DNA from: Phascolarctos cinereus
Taxonomy: Eukaryota > Chordata > Mammalia > Diprotodontia > Phascolarctidae
Reading direction: 5' to 3'
DNA: 64,000 nt
Assembly (NCBI RefSeq): GCF_002099425.1
Contig: NW_018344069.1
Span: 124,001 to 188,000 of the forward strand
The translations under genes were made by a program, and so were the position numbers. The notes beneath the pieces are model-generated. The model ran no database searches. It was not told the DNA's origin and saw only the letters and a list, made by a program, of their open reading frames with translations. Below are positions 52,531 through 63,075 of this stretch, piece by piece. Position 1 is the stretch's first letter. The number at the start of each line of letters is the position of its first letter.

Positions 52531-53610
52531 TTTTTTTATAAATAAGTTGTATTGATATCTTGGGGGGGGGACAGCTCAGTGGTGCAGTGGACAGAATGCT
52601 GGGCTTGGAGTCAGAAAGACCTGAGTTCAAATCCAGATTCAAACACTTATTAGCTATGTGACCCTAGGCAAGTCACTTAACCCTGTTTGCCTCAGTTTCC
52701 TCATTTGTAAAATGAATTGGAGAAGGAAATGGCAGACTACTCCAGTATCTTTGCCAAGAAAACTCCAAATGGGGTCACAAAGAGTTGGATACAACTAAAA
52801 AACAGAACAACTGAACAACAAGATTGATGTCTTTTCTCTCACCAAAATTTCCCCTCATATCCCTACCCCTTTCTTTTCCCCTCCTAGAATAATAATATTT
52901 TTAAAGATTAAAAATGAAAAAAGAAATAAAATCAGCAAAACTTATTAGTACATCACAAAGGTCTGAAAAATATGTGCAATGTAACACACTGGGGGACCTC
53001 CCACCTCTGCAAAGGGTTGGGCTGGGGTGGGAATGTTTTCTCATATTTCTTCTTTGGAGCCATGTTTATTCTTTATAATTTTGTAACATTTTTTGTAACA
53101 ATTTTGTAACACTTTTTGATTTTGTGTGTGTGTTTCTTCCATTTTACATTGTTGTAGTCATTATGTATATTGTTTTCTTGACTCTGCTCGTTTTGCTCTA
53201 CATTATTAGTTCACGTAGCTCTTTACGGGTTTCTCCATATTCACCATATCTGTCATTTCTTATAACGTAGTAATATTCTGTTACGTTCACATACCACAGT
53301 TTGTTTAGCCATTTTCAAGTTGATGAGTATTTATTTTGTTTCCAATTCTTTGTTATCACAAAAGTAAATATTTTGGCATATATGGGGACTTTTTCCCTTA
53401 TCAATGACTTCCTTGATGTATATGCTTAGGAGTGGGATCTCTGAGCATGGATATTTCAGTCACTGTATTTGCATGATTCTAAATTGCTTTTCAGAGGGGT
53501 TGTACTGATTCACAGCTCCACCAACAATATACTAGTGTGCCTAGCTTATCACAGCCTCTCCAACACTGACTGTTTCCATCTTTGCCAATTTGCTGGACAT
53601 GAGGTGAAAC
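52531..53610 (-). repeat. L1 3' half, antisense, split by MAR1
   Basis: From the tail complement ('TTGTTTTTTTTATAAATAAG') through 'GTTTTCTTGACTCTGCTCGT', 'CACATACCACAGTTTGTTTA', 'TCTTTGTTATCACAAAAGTA' to 'CATCTTTGCCAATTTGCTGG'. Best-preserved antisense L1 end in the window, about 0.8 kb without the SINE. Confidence 0.75.
52562..52822 (+). mobile_element. MAR1-type SINE inside L1
   Basis: 'GGACAGCTCAGTGGTGCAGT', B-box 'GAGTTCAAATCC', 'GAAAACTCCAAATGGGGTCA', end 'CTGAACAACAAG'. Duplication ATTGATATCTT (52551-52561) and ATTGATGTCTT (52823-52833). Confidence 0.85.
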
Positions 53611-53614
53611 CTTA

Positions 53615-53770
53615 GGCTAACTCCTTCACTTTTTTCTTTTTTTCAGATGAGGAGACTGAGACCCAGAGAGGTTAGTGACCCAAGGTCAGACAGGTTTTCA
53701 GCAGCGGAGCTGAATTTAAATTCAGATCCTCTCACTCCAGAACCATTCTTCCTGCTCTAGGATGCTGCCT
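53615..53770 (-). repeat. MIR/THER SINE, antisense
   Basis: 'CAGATGAGGAGACTGAGACC', 'AAATTCAGATCCTCTCACTC'. Confidence 0.65.
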
Positions 53771-53799
53771 CCTCTATTTCACACCTTATAAAAGAAGGA

Positions 53800-54215
53800 G
53801 GAGGCAACAGCATAGAAGAGTGTAAAGGATGGGTCTGGAGTGAAAGGACTCCTGGTCAGCTCCCAGCCTCTTAATACTACTGTGAGCTTTGGCTACTCAC
53901 TTAACTTTGGGTCTCCATTTCCTACATTGTAAACTAGGGGGGTTGGGGAAGGAGATAACTTTTTGTTTGTCCTTCATTTTTTTAAACTTTATTAATTTAT
54001 TTTGATTTATCAACAATCACTTTCATAAGCTTTTGAGTTTAAAATTTTCTCCCCCTTCCTCCCCACCTTCCTCCCCAAGATGGCACGCAATCTGATATAG
54101 GCTATACATATACATTCCTATTAAACATATTTTCACATTAGTGATGTTGTAAGTAATAGAAAAGATAACTTTTAAGGTGCCTTCCAGCTCTTAATCAGCA
54201 ATCCCAGTTGATGTA
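53800..54215 (+). repeat. MIR/THER SINE, split by an L1 end
   Basis: 53800-53963 ('GGGTCTCCATTTCCTACATT') resumes at 54174 ('AAGGTGCCTTCCAGCTCTTA'). Confidence 0.65.
53964..54162 (-). mobile_element. Short 5'-truncated L1 insertion with 11-bp TSD
   Basis: Antisense L1 terminal 199 bp ('AAGCTTTTGAGTTTAAAATT', 'CCCCAAGATGGCACGCAATC'). Flanked by AGATAACTTTT at 53953-53963 and 54163-54173, exact. Interrupts a SINE. Confidence 0.85.
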
Positions 54216-54705
54216 GGATAAGAAGGACAGAAGGGTCATAGAGAAAAGCTACTCTTGACATTAAGTGAATAAATGCTTATTCATTCATAGGCCCCCCAAA
54301 AGACATTGGTTCAGTTGTCTCCACCAACTGTTGCTCACTGCCCCCTTTCCTGGCTTTTTGTTTCCCTCTCTTCTCCATGGCAGAGTTTTGAAGTAGGAGG
54401 TCTATATCAGTGGCAGGGGGTGGACAGGAAGAGACTGAGAAAATGAATAAATTGTCAGCCCCAAGGAAAGGAACTGCAATATTTTATCTTGAAAACTGCC
54501 AGAGAAGGAGCTATATACAAGCTAGGTTTGACATAATGCATGCAAATGTGCATGGCACCTAGATGGATACATTTGTGGCCTCTCTCATTGTTCCATGCAC
54601 TTGGATGTGGCCTTGGGAGGAACTTCAGAACATAGAAAACATGGGCAAAGGTTGCCTTGTGTTCTCTGAATAAGCCAGCCTCATCCCTAGGGTGGTGACT
54701 TTGGA
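54216..54705. other. Unique DNA, no feature
   Basis: Nothing recognised. Confidence 0.45.
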
Positions 54706-54709
54706 GGAA

Positions 54710-55110
54710 TGGCAAAGCAGGACACTCTGTGGTACAGAGGAAACTGCTGGATTGGGGGGGGTAGAAAACCCAGGTTCAAATCCTGCTTCAGCTACTTGCT
54801 ACCTGTGTGACCTTGTACACCTCAGGGTCCTCCTCTGTAAAGTGAGAGAGATGACTTCCAGAGTCCTTTATAGTTCTAAATCTATACTCCTATGAGGGAT
54901 GATAGATGAGGCTGGACTTATGTTGGTGTAGAGGAAATTGTCTTGGATTTAGGGTTGGAAGACATGAATTCAAATCTAGCTCTGCTACTTGGCTGTGGGT
55001 AACCTTAGACAATTCACTTTCCCATTTTTGGGCCTTGGTTTCCTCTGGCAGATGAGATGGTTGGCCTAGATAAATTTCCAGACCTTCCTTTCTGTTCCAA
55101 ATCTGTGCTT
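54710..55110 (+). repeat. Two THER1/MIR SINEs in tandem
   Basis: 54715-54895 ('AAACCCAGGTTCAAATCCTG') and 54905-55110 ('GACATGAATTCAAATCTAGC'). Confidence 0.7.
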
Positions 55111-56045
55111 CTATGTTTGCATTTTTTCACAGGGGCCAGGGGGATGGGGATGGAGAAGATGTGTCCATTGACTTCCAGGGGCTCTGCTTTGGGGGCAAGT
55201 ATAAAGGAGAGAGACTTCCCTCCCTTCCCCCTCTGTTCCTCCTTCCCCCTTTCTCATGGGTGTCTCCCTCCTTTTCTCACTCAGTCTCCTCCAGGAGATT
55301 GTTTGGTCCCTTTCCCATAGTGGCTCTATTTCTGGAGCTGCTCCTAGGAGATGCACTTCCCCCCTTCCTGCCAACACTCCAGGTGCTGTTAGAGGGATTT
55401 TTTTGGTGTCTGCCTTGGTATTTCTCATCTTCTCTGCAAGCCAGGGCTTGGGTGGGATGAGGGCAAAGGAGAGGGGCTGGAGAATCCAGTGGCTAAGACT
55501 TGGAGACTTAGGAGAGAGGGAGGAAGGAAAGCTGAGTGGAGCCCAGGGAGGGCTCTCTGAGTCACCCTCTGGTTAAAAAAACAACAAAAAAGGTTCCTTT
55601 TGGCCTTCTCAGATCTCCAGCTGGATTTGATCTATGAGCTTACAGCTCCAAAGAGCATGGCTGGGCCACTGTGGCCACTAGGGAAACTCCAGGGCTATTT
55701 AGCTTCCATTCCACTGCCTCTTATTCTGGCTGGACAGGGGGCTTTTCAGACCAAGAACAAGGCCTCACTACCATCAATTGAGGGTCCATTTCTTTAAAAA
55801 ATATTTTTAAAAATTGCAATCTTAATACTTACCAATAAACACAAACATTTTAAGAGACAAAGAATAGGAAGAATTATATAAAAAATTGTGAATGCCCATC
55901 ACATAGTTGTGTGTGTGTTTTAAAAGAAATATATACCAAAGGGTATTTCTCTCCCTAAGACAATCAATCTTATTTGACACACGAGATCTAGCCTACAATG
56001 CTGCCCCTCCTTATTGCCAAACAGCTTCCTTTCTTCCCTCTCTTC
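55111..56045. other. Unique DNA, no gene recognised
   Basis: 55111-55560 is pyrimidine-rich with overlapping frames of up to 115 codons, none domain-bearing. 55790-55930 is AT-rich. Confidence 0.45.
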
Positions 56046-56049
56046 CCAC

Positions 56050-56760
56050 TGTTAATGAGCAAGCATTAAGTACCTACTGTGTGTCAGGCTCTGTGCTAGG
56101 GGTGCCGCCTTCAAGGACCTGTTGGCTCTCCACCAAGTAAATGAATCTTGATTGGGGAGGGGGAGGGGAAGAGAAGGAGAAGAGATGACAAATTTGAGAA
56201 ATAAGAAAGGCATCTTAAAGGGACAGCACCATGCCCTTTGTGGGGGGGGCCTCCTTAGATGCTGCACAGAGATCAACAAAAACAACAAATGTGCCTGACA
56301 TGTAGAATTTGGATCCGATTTGATCTATTAAATGCCTGCTGTGTGCCAGGGACTGTCCAAGCCAACAGGGATAAAAAAAATGAAAGTGCCTTGAGGAGCT
56401 TAAGATCTAGAGGTGGGGACAACATATATAAAAGCCTGAGGCAGTTAGACGGCTCAATGGATAGAGCGCTGGGCCTGGAGTCAGGAAGACCCGACTTCAA
56501 ATTCTCCCTCAGACACTTACTAGCTATGTGAACCTGGGCAAGTCACTTCATTTCTGTTTGTGTTAATCCTCTGGAGAAGGAAATGGCACACCACTTCAGT
56601 GTCTTTGCCAAGGAAAACCCCACAGACGGTACTGGTGTGCTGTGGTTTTTTCAGAGTCAGAGATAACAGCAACAGGAGCCACTGGCAAAAAGGAAGTGAC
56701 TCCTGCCCTCTAGGGGGTTACACTCAACTAAAGATGGAGAGATGGAGTCTAGGGGGAGCC
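56050..56760 (-). repeat. L2 fragments, antisense
   Basis: 56055-56120 ('AAGCATTAAGTACCTACTGT'), and 56320-56424 plus 56690-56740, one L2 piece split by the MAR1 copy ('TCCTGCCCTCTAGGGGGTTA'). Confidence 0.55.
56440..56685 (+). mobile_element. MAR1-type SINE inside L2
   Basis: 'GCAGTTAGACGGCTCAATGG', 'GGCCTGGAGTCAGGAAGACC', 'TGCCAAGGAAAACCCCACAG', end 'ATAACAGCAACAGG'. Confidence 0.75.
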
Positions 56761-56804
56761 TGACTGAGTGGAAAGAACATTGGAGTGAAGAAAGGGGAAG
56801 AGAA

Positions 56805-57270
56805 TTAGCATTTTTCAGTGCCTGTTATGTGCCGGACACTGTGCTAACTAAGCACCTTACAGTTATCTCACTTAATCTTCACAACAACCTGGGAAGTCGG
56901 TGCTATTATTACAGCTGAGGAAACCAAGGCAAACTGAGGTGAAGTAACTTGCCTGGGTCACACAGCTAGTAAGCATCTGGGGGTGGATTTGAATGCACCC
57001 TAGCTACCTGGATTCTACTCCAGGTTGTATCTCACTGAGTAACTTCATCTCTGTGGGGGCCTGAGTTTCTTTCTCTGTAAAATGGGCTAAATGACATCTG
57101 CCCTACTGCCTTACAGGGTTATTGAGAGGATCAAATAACTTTGCAAATCTTAAAGTACTTTGTAAATATTAGCCACTATTATTCCTGTCACATCCCTGTG
57201 CCCTGGAGTGCTTAACACGGTATCTGGCATACAGTAGGTGCATAATAAATGCTTGCTGCTTGGATGATTG
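56805..57270. repeat. MIR/THER SINEs and L2 tail
   Basis: 56805-56985 ('GAGGAAACCAAGGCAAACTG', 'GGGTCACACAGCTAGTAAGC'). 57000-57270 sense SINE ending in an L2-like tail ('GTGCATAATAAATGCTTGCT'). Confidence 0.6.
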
Positions 57271-57930
57271 GGGTATAAGGGGAGGCTATGGCATGGTAAG
57301 CTTTTTTTTTTTCTTGGTTAAGATTCAAACTTAACCCGTGATTTCTTTGGGTTAGGGAAGAAATTCCCTCCACCACTCCAGACTGTCAATTTCTCTGTAG
57401 CATTTTACTGTCTTAAAGAGCTGGGGGGGTGGTGGTGGTGGCAATTGACAGTTTAAAGGACTTACCCAGGGTCACACTGAGGCAGGACTTGAACCTAGGT
57501 CTTCCTGGCGTTGAGATCAGTTCTCTCTCCCCTCTCTGTGAGGGTTAAGAATTACCCAAGGGTTACTCATGGCCAGGAGGGTCTTTTAGGGCCGTTTCTA
57601 TATCCTCCAAATTGGCAGCTGACGCCTCCGTCCTCCACCCCCAGAAAGGGTAGGGTTGGAACTGCTGCAGACTTGCCCTTCTGGGGTAGAGTGCCGTGTG
57701 TAAACCACCCAGATTCCTTAGTACTTGGGAAGGAAACTGGACTTCCCCCATTGTCTCGATGTCTTGGGTTGATGCAGACAGAGCTCTCCTGTTCCTCCTC
57801 CCAAATCTGAGAACGAACCCTATATAGAGGCAGGGAAGGACCCGTCAGGTGATACTGATTCTCCTGCCGGCTGCACTTGGACATCCTGGGATGGCAGGTA
57901 TCTATCGGGCTGGAATGCAGAGAGCTCATG
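57271..57930. other. Mostly unique DNA upstream of the ABR CpG island
   Basis: T-run at 57303, (GGT)n near 57428-57441, MIR scrap 57445-57500 ('GTCACACTGAGGCAGGACTT'). 57550-57930 unique; open frames here are not supported. Confidence 0.45.
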
Positions 57931-58150
57931 GTCACTACCTGAGCCTTGAGCAAGTCCTTTAAGCTCCTCTGGCCTCAGTTTCCTCCTCTGTAAAATGAAG
58001 GGGTTGGGCTAGACGGCCTCTGAGGTTTCTCCAGCTCCAGAGCTAGGAATCAGCTCGTTTTCTTGAGCCTCAGTTTCCCCTTCTGTAAAACGAAGGGGTT
58101 GGTTGGGACGGCCTCCGCGGCCCCTTCCGGCTCCAGATCTGGGATCCTGT
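57931..58150 (+). repeat. Two MIR/THER SINE tails
   Basis: 57945-58035 and 58055-58150 both read 'CCTCAGTTTCC' then 'CTGTAAAA.GAAGGGGTTGG' then 'GACGGCCTC'. They may be a local duplication of one SINE tail. Confidence 0.65.
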
Positions 58151-58481
58151 GGCATTCCACGCGCTCCCGCACAGACAGTCTCACCCGCCCCACATTTCAC
58201 TCCACTCACCACCTCCACTGCAGGGTTTCCGAATTAAGACTTTTATTTTTTGGTGCACCCGGTTCAGGTTGGGGGAGATTGAGGCCCCGCTGTGGCTGCA
58301 GCCCCGGCGCTCTCTCTCTGTAGGGGGAAGCCAGCCTGCCCCTATGCCTCTCCTTGCCCCCCAGCTCGGCAGTTAGCAGACTGCCGGCGGCGTCCCCCAG
58401 GCCCTCCAGCTGCGGAGGCGCGCCCCCCAGCCCTGCTCCTCCTCCTCCTCCCCCTGCCCTACCCCTCCCTCCACGGGTTGG

Positions 58482-58490
58482 GGGCGGGGC
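58482..58490 (+). promoter_or_regulatory. GC box (Sp1-type)
   Basis: GGGCGGGGC, about 395 bases before the ABR start codon, in the CpG island core. Confidence 0.6.
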
Positions 58491-58503
58491 GAGCCTCGCT
58501 GCG

Positions 58504-58508
58504 ATTGG
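58504..58508 (-). promoter_or_regulatory. Inverted CCAAT box
   Basis: ATTGG in GCGATTGGCC, 14 bases right of the GC box. NF-Y sites of this orientation often lie 60-100 bases before the start of transcription, which would put it near 58570-58610. Confidence 0.5.
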
Positions 58509-58834
58509 CCGCTGGCCGCCGTCCCCCCACAGAACGCGGCGCAGCCCCCGGGAAGTTGCCCGTCCCCGGGCCAGCAGCAGTGCGCGGCGCGACGCGGCGC
58601 GTCTATTCACGGAAGCCGTAGCTGGAGCTTGGGGCGGCAGCAGGCGCGGCCGGCACGGGTGCGCTCGGGGCTCGCGCGGGGCCCACGGGGCCGCCCAGCC
58701 TGCCTCCGCCGCGCTCCTCCCTGCTACCTGTTTGCCGGCCTCTCCCCCGCCCCTGGCGGCAACTTCGGCTTCCTCGGCGGCTGTCCCTCCCTCCTCCCCC
58801 AGCTCTGCCTCCCTCCTCCCTCCTTTGTTGTGCA

Positions 58835-58858
58835 ATGAGGGTCGGGTTTCCGATCTGA
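58835..58858 (+). CDS. Upstream ORF in the ABR 5' UTR (7 codons)
   Basis: ATG AGG GTC GGG TTT CCG ATC TGA, encoding MRVGFPI. G at -3 gives a fair start context. Ends 25 bases before the ABR start codon and is in a different frame, so ABR would need leaky scanning or reinitiation. Assumes transcription starts upstream of 58835. Confidence 0.5.
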   Translation: MRVGFPI

Positions 58859-58883
58859 CGGAGCCGAGCGAGCGCAGCGGGGC

Positions 58884-58944
58884 ATGGAGCCGCTCAGCCA
58901 CCGGGGCCTGCCGCGCCTCTCCTGGATCGACACCCTCTACAGCA
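58884..58944 (+). CDS. ABR: ABR first coding exon (long isoform), partial gene
   Basis: ABR is a BCR-related regulator of Rho GTPases with DH, PH, C2 and RhoGAP domains; it inactivates Rac and Cdc42 at membranes and the actin cortex. This exon encodes only the N-terminal [20 protein letters not shown] plus the first base of codon 21, matching the start of human ABR as I remember it; the human protein continues with N. None of the catalytic domains is in the window. The start is supported by G at -3 and +4 and by an in-frame TGA at 58836-58838 upstream. The donor AGCA|GTACGT at 58944/58945 gives a phase 1 intron, and codon 21 starting with A agrees with Asn. The exon lies in the CpG island. 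The rest of the gene is to the right, beyond position 64000. Confidence 0.93.
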
Positions 58945-58950
58945 GTACGT
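58945..58950 (+). other. ABR: Splice donor of ABR exon 1
   Basis: GTACGT directly after the coding match breaks off from known ABR protein sequence. The next residues by read-through (S, T, C, L) do not fit ABR. Confidence 0.85.
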
Positions 58951-59366
58951 GCTTGCGCCGGGTGGAAAGGGAGGGAGGTCAAGACCACGACCATGGCCCC
59001 CGGGGAGCGCGCTCCAGGCAGGAAGGCTGCAGCCGAAGGGGAGGCTGGGGTGGGGGAGAAACTGGGGGCCGGGAGCGGCCGAGGCAAGGGCTTAGGTGAG
59101 ACTGGACTCCGACTGGTCGGAGAGCGGATGGTTTGCCGCCCCCTCTTCCCTACCTGTTGTGTAATCCAACCCAGGGAAGGACGGAAGATTGGGGGGGTGT
59201 GGGAGGGGGCTCTGATTAGGGGTGACATGGCACCTCCTGGCCTCGGTAGCTGCACCTGGCGGCACCTGCTCCTTGTGCAACCAGCTGCTGCTGCCCCTTT
59301 TCCACTTCCTCTCCTCTCCCCTGCTGACTGTGTTCCTCCATCTCGTGCATCCTGGGGGTGGAAGAG

Positions 59367-59368
<2 letters not shown>

Positions 59369-59422
<54 letters not shown>
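59369..59422. repeat. (GT)27 microsatellite in ABR intron 1
   Basis: Uninterrupted (GT)n about 425 bp after exon 1. Z-DNA-prone and probably polymorphic. Confidence 0.95.
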
Positions 59423-59424
<2 letters not shown>

Positions 59425-60019
59425 GGGAGTTATAGACGGGAGAGGTTGGGCTGTTGTGCTATTTGGGGAGCAACTGGGGTTACAGTACTGAAAACCCCCA
59501 GAGCTCTGTAATCATCCCTTGCCAGCCCCTTCTCCTCTCTTTTTCATCCCTAGCCCTCCCCAAAATTCTGTTTCATGGATCTACTGCACCCACTCTCTAC
59601 AAAATAGTCAGTTGGGATAATGTGACTATAGGCCTGGGGACTTGGTGGTCAGTGTCCCCACTGGGTATTGCTTAGGAATTGGGGTGTTTATAGTCCCATC
59701 TATCTTTTTTACCAAGATGGGTGGGGGGCTAAGTTCTCAGTATTTCAGACGTGTCTCCTCCCCATCTCTACCCCTTTCTCCACGAGGCAGTGCTCTGGAC
59801 CCCTCTCTATATCATGTATCTTAAACCAGATGGGGAGGTGGAGATCAGGAATTCAAAGCCACTTGGGGAAGGGAGCAATAGGGGAGCAGCTCCCTCTGAT
59901 TCGACTTCACTGTGATACCCCCCTCCCAAGTTCTGCCCACACATATGCTTCCTCTCTATTGTTGGGTGCAGAGATGGCATCATCATAGGCTCTCTTCTGG
60001 GGCTGGAGGAAGCAGCCTC
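59423..60019. other. ABR intron 1, unique
   Basis: No exon or repeat recognised. Confidence 0.55.
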
Positions 60020-60238
60020 TTTCGATTGGTTTGAACCCTTGACGTCCATGGACCATTTCAGGAGGTCCACAAACTTGACTGGGAAAGAAAACTGGCATTT
60101 TTGTTTTCCCTTGCCATTAATGGAAATTTAGCATGTCTTTTAGCTACTTAAAAGCATCATTCTGAGAAGGCGATTATAGGTTTCACTAGTCCGCCAAAGC
60201 GGTCCATGATACGAAAGGAGGCTGAGAGCCCCTGGTCC
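60020..60238. mobile_element. hAT-like DNA transposon relic in intron 1
   Basis: 'GGAGGTCCACAAACTTGACT' and 'GGTTTCACTAGTCCGCCAAA', ending 'GAGAGCCCCTGG'. Same family as 23351-23546, here with a longer interior. Confidence 0.6.
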
Positions 60239-60985
60239 GGGTGGTAGGAGCATGGGGTGAAGGGGAAAGAGTCTAGAATGGGGAGAAGGATCCAAACACC
60301 CTGAGATCCGCAGCATTATTCCTGGGCGAGAGTAAGTGATGCTTTTGGTTTCAGTCTTCTCCCCTGATTCCTGCAGTGTCTAAGATGCACATCCTGACCT
60401 CTGCGTCCCCTTGGGCTCCTGTACTTCATCTTTCCCTGCTTCCTCTGCTTTCCTCCTCCTCCCACTCTGCTCCTTGATGTCTCATTCTGATTCATTTTCT
60501 CTACATCAAAGGAGCAAAGCAGGGTCCCCAGGGTGGTCGTCCTATGCCAAACCTTCTACTCCATGTGCTCTGGCCTCCTCTCCCTAGTGGTGGCCAATAC
60601 CACAACACCATGGAATGAAGGTCAGAGCCTGCAGCCAGATGGATGTGTATTTACACACAGACATCTGTTCAGGCCCCTACAGGTGGTCAGCTCCAGAACC
60701 CACAGGCAGGGAAGGGACTGGTGACTTCTTAGAGGTGATGTTCCAAACACTTAGGATGACAATGCTTCATTGTTATATGTTACCAATGCTCCTGAATGTC
60801 TCTAGCTCTTTTCACATCTGGCACTGATTACCTTTCTCCCTCCTAGGTGGGGAATATGGGGAGAAGGAGCTGTCTGTGGCTTCTTCTTGGTTACCCTAAG
60901 AGAGCCTCTTGGAGAATTCCCAATTGGAATGGAAGCCAGGAGTCCAGGGTGTTCTAGACTTAGACCTGCTACTGAGTAACTTTTT
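60239..60985. other. ABR intron 1, unique
   Basis: Pyrimidine-rich 60350-60480; no second ABR exon seen. Confidence 0.5.
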
Positions 60986-60989
60986 AATG

Positions 60990-61215
60990 AATCACTTCCC
61001 CTGTAACAATAATGATGATGATGCTAGCTAGCAGTTACATAATATGCAGTCCCAGGCACTGGGCGAAGTACCTTACAAATATTATTTTTATTGGATCTTC
61101 ACAGCAACCCTGAGAGGCAAGTGCTATTATTATCCCCATTTTGCAGTTTAGGAAACTGAGACAGAGGTAAAGTGACTTGCCCAGAGTCTCCTAGGTTTGA
61201 ACTCAGGTTTTCTTG
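60990..61215 (-). repeat. THER1/MIR SINE, antisense
   Basis: 'ATTTTGCAGTTTAGGAAACT', 'GTGACTTGCCCAGAGTCTCC', 'GTTTGAACTCAGGTTTTCTT'. Confidence 0.7.
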
Positions 61216-61544
61216 AGGTGGACCCAGGGGAAGGGAAGCCCTGGAAAGAACCTTCTTTCCATCCTGACATGAGGGTTTAGCACTACCTGCTAAGTGTCTA
61301 GAGTCTTCCTCTGGCTACAGTTCCCCAACCCCCAGAGAGATGATTTGGGGCCCTCAGAACAAAGGGGATCCCCAGCCGGAGAGCAAGACTGGGAACTTTG
61401 CTGGCTGGTTTTACTAGCTCCACTTCCTTGGTAAGCTTGGGGCAGGATTCTTCATGCGTGCCAAAGAAGGCCTCATCTGATTTGTTTATTAACTAGCCCT
61501 GTGTCTTGCGTGGTGACATTGGAGCCTGCCCCTAGGCTGCACAG
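61216..61544. other. ABR intron 1, unique
   Basis: Nothing recognised. Confidence 0.5.
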
Positions 61545-61830
61545 GCAGCAGTGTGGGATAGTGGAAACAGCTTTGGATTTAGAGTCCAAGAACCTGGGTT
61601 CATATCCTACTTAAGATGCTTAATAGCTGTGTGACTGTCTAAGTCACTTAACTGCTCTATGCCTCAGTTTCCTTATTTGTAAAGTGAAGTTGGATTCAGC
61701 GGTCTTTGAGATCCCTTCTGGCTCTATATCTATGAATCTGTTAACTCCCTGGATCCCAGTTTCCTCTGTAAAATGAGAGGGTTGAGCTAGATTTCCTTAG
61801 TTCTTTTCCATTTCTAATGTCCTATGATCC
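61545..61830 (+). repeat. THER1/MIR SINEs, sense
   Basis: 'AGAACCTGGGTTCATATCCT', 'GCCTCAGTTTCCTTATTTGT', then a second tail 'AATGAGAGGGTTGAGCTAGA'. Confidence 0.7.
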
Positions 61831-61859
61831 TAGCAAGCTCAACATTGAATGAGGGGGCT

Positions 61860-62115
61860 GGGGGTTGACCCAAGGGAGAGCCTGTTCCCCATTTCTCAAA
61901 CTGCTTCCTTGAAGTCAGCAGCAGTCTCCCCACTGTGTTCTCGGCACGAGGCTTCTTGGGGAGTTGTTACAGAATCATGTTTGGGCTGTTAGCCATGAAG
62001 TTTCCTCTTCATGAGAACCTCAATTAAAACAAATACACGGGCTGTCATTTGGCTGGCTGCGACTCAGTGGAAGTCATTCTACCTCTTAAGAAGCTGTTTG
62101 CTCACAAGGCTTGCA
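61860..62115. promoter_or_regulatory. Candidate conserved element in ABR intron 1
   Basis: Repeat-free text with 'CCTCAATTAAAACAAATACA' and 'GGCTGCGACTCAGTGG' (AP-1-like TGACTCA variant). A guess based on composition only. Confidence 0.25.
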
Positions 62116-62209
62116 GTCCTGGGGTGTTGAGCCTATACAAAAGCCCAACTCTTAAAAAAAAAGTTGGCCCCTGACTGGATGGAGATAGCACATATGACTT
62201 TCTAGGGGA

Positions 62210-63075
62210 GAGGAAAAGGTGGCCTACTTTAGTGGGGAGAGCACTAGATTTGGAGATAGAAAGCTGGGTTTGAATCCTGACTGTATTTTTTACTTCTGAA
62301 CAAGTCAGTGTTCCTGTTTGGGGCTCAGTTTCCTCTTCTGTAATGATAATAATGCTAGTTTTTGGACTGTATCTGTGATTTCTTCTGTAAGGGAGTTCCA
62401 GGAGAGGAAACTCCCCTTCCCTTCCCTTCCATCCACGGATGAGGCTCAGCAACATTTAATCTGGGAAGGTCATAGTGGTGAAGTCCAGAGAATGAAGCAT
62501 GGCTAATCTTGGTCCTGCCTCAGAGTGGAGGTTCTGGGAAGAACTTGCCAATGGGAGACAGATGGGGAAGACAGCTGAAGCGTGGTGGCCAAGTCTAGAG
62601 AATAAAGGGTGCCTAAGATGACACAGATATAAATGTCTGTAGTGTCTGGATTCACATCCAGGTCTTCTAAACTCCCTAGTCCAGCATTCTAGCCACAGTG
62701 CTGCCTCTCATTTTGTGAAATGAGGAGGTTGGAGTAGATGATCTCTAAGCCTCCCTTTCAGCTTTAAGCCCCATCTTGCAAACCAGTGCTACCAGGCTCC
62801 TGTTAAGGATTATTTCTAAGGGGAATAGGATTGTACAGTATAATGAGAATAGACACGTTCCTTTCTTGGCCAACAGAAGAACACCAGGGACATGTGATGT
62901 GTGTCTGCTTAGAGTCAGAAAGACACGGATTCAATCTCTGACACTTAACCTGCTGTTGATTCTGGATGAGGCATTTAACGTCTCTTGGCCTCAGTTTCCT
63001 CGTTTGTAGAATGAGCAGGCTTAGACTCTTCTGAGGTCCTTTCCAATTCTGTATTTGTGATCCTATGAACTGGGC
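62210..63075. repeat. SINE-rich part of ABR intron 1
   Basis: 62215-62345 sense MIR ('GCTGGGTTTGAATCCTGACT'), 62590-62770 antisense MIR then tail, 62905-63070 sense MIR ('GCCTCAGTTTCCTCGTTTGT', 'GAGGTCCTTTCCAATTCTGT'). 62380-62590 is unassigned. Confidence 0.6.

Larger units (their letters stand above)
58155..59110. promoter_or_regulatory. ABR: CpG island with the ABR promoter
   Basis: CpG-dense, GC-rich DNA unlike the surrounding kilobases, covering the likely start of transcription, 5' UTR, first exon and start of intron 1. No TATA box in the part just upstream. Contains a GC box, an inverted CCAAT box, CGCG-rich text at 58585-58600 and a palindromic GGCGCGCC (58417-58424). Housekeeping or broadly active promoters usually look like this. 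The exact start site cannot be read from the sequence. Confidence 0.85.

Noticed and set aside
1-58000. Expectation of the ABR upstream neighbour (BHLHA9, TRARG1 in human)
   Set aside because: No bHLH or dispanin-like sequence was seen; the neighbours probably lie left of the window.
58206-59255. 349-codon - strand open frame, possible antisense gene
   Set aside because: Same composition effect. No recognisable domain and no separate promoter evidence. A bidirectional non-coding transcript cannot be excluded but nothing in the sequence shows one.
58354-59424. 356-codon + strand open frame across the CpG island
   Set aside because: GC-rich DNA lacks stop codons; the frame runs through the exon in another phase, through intron 1 and into the (GT)n tract, with low-complexity Ala/Pro/Ser text and no domain.
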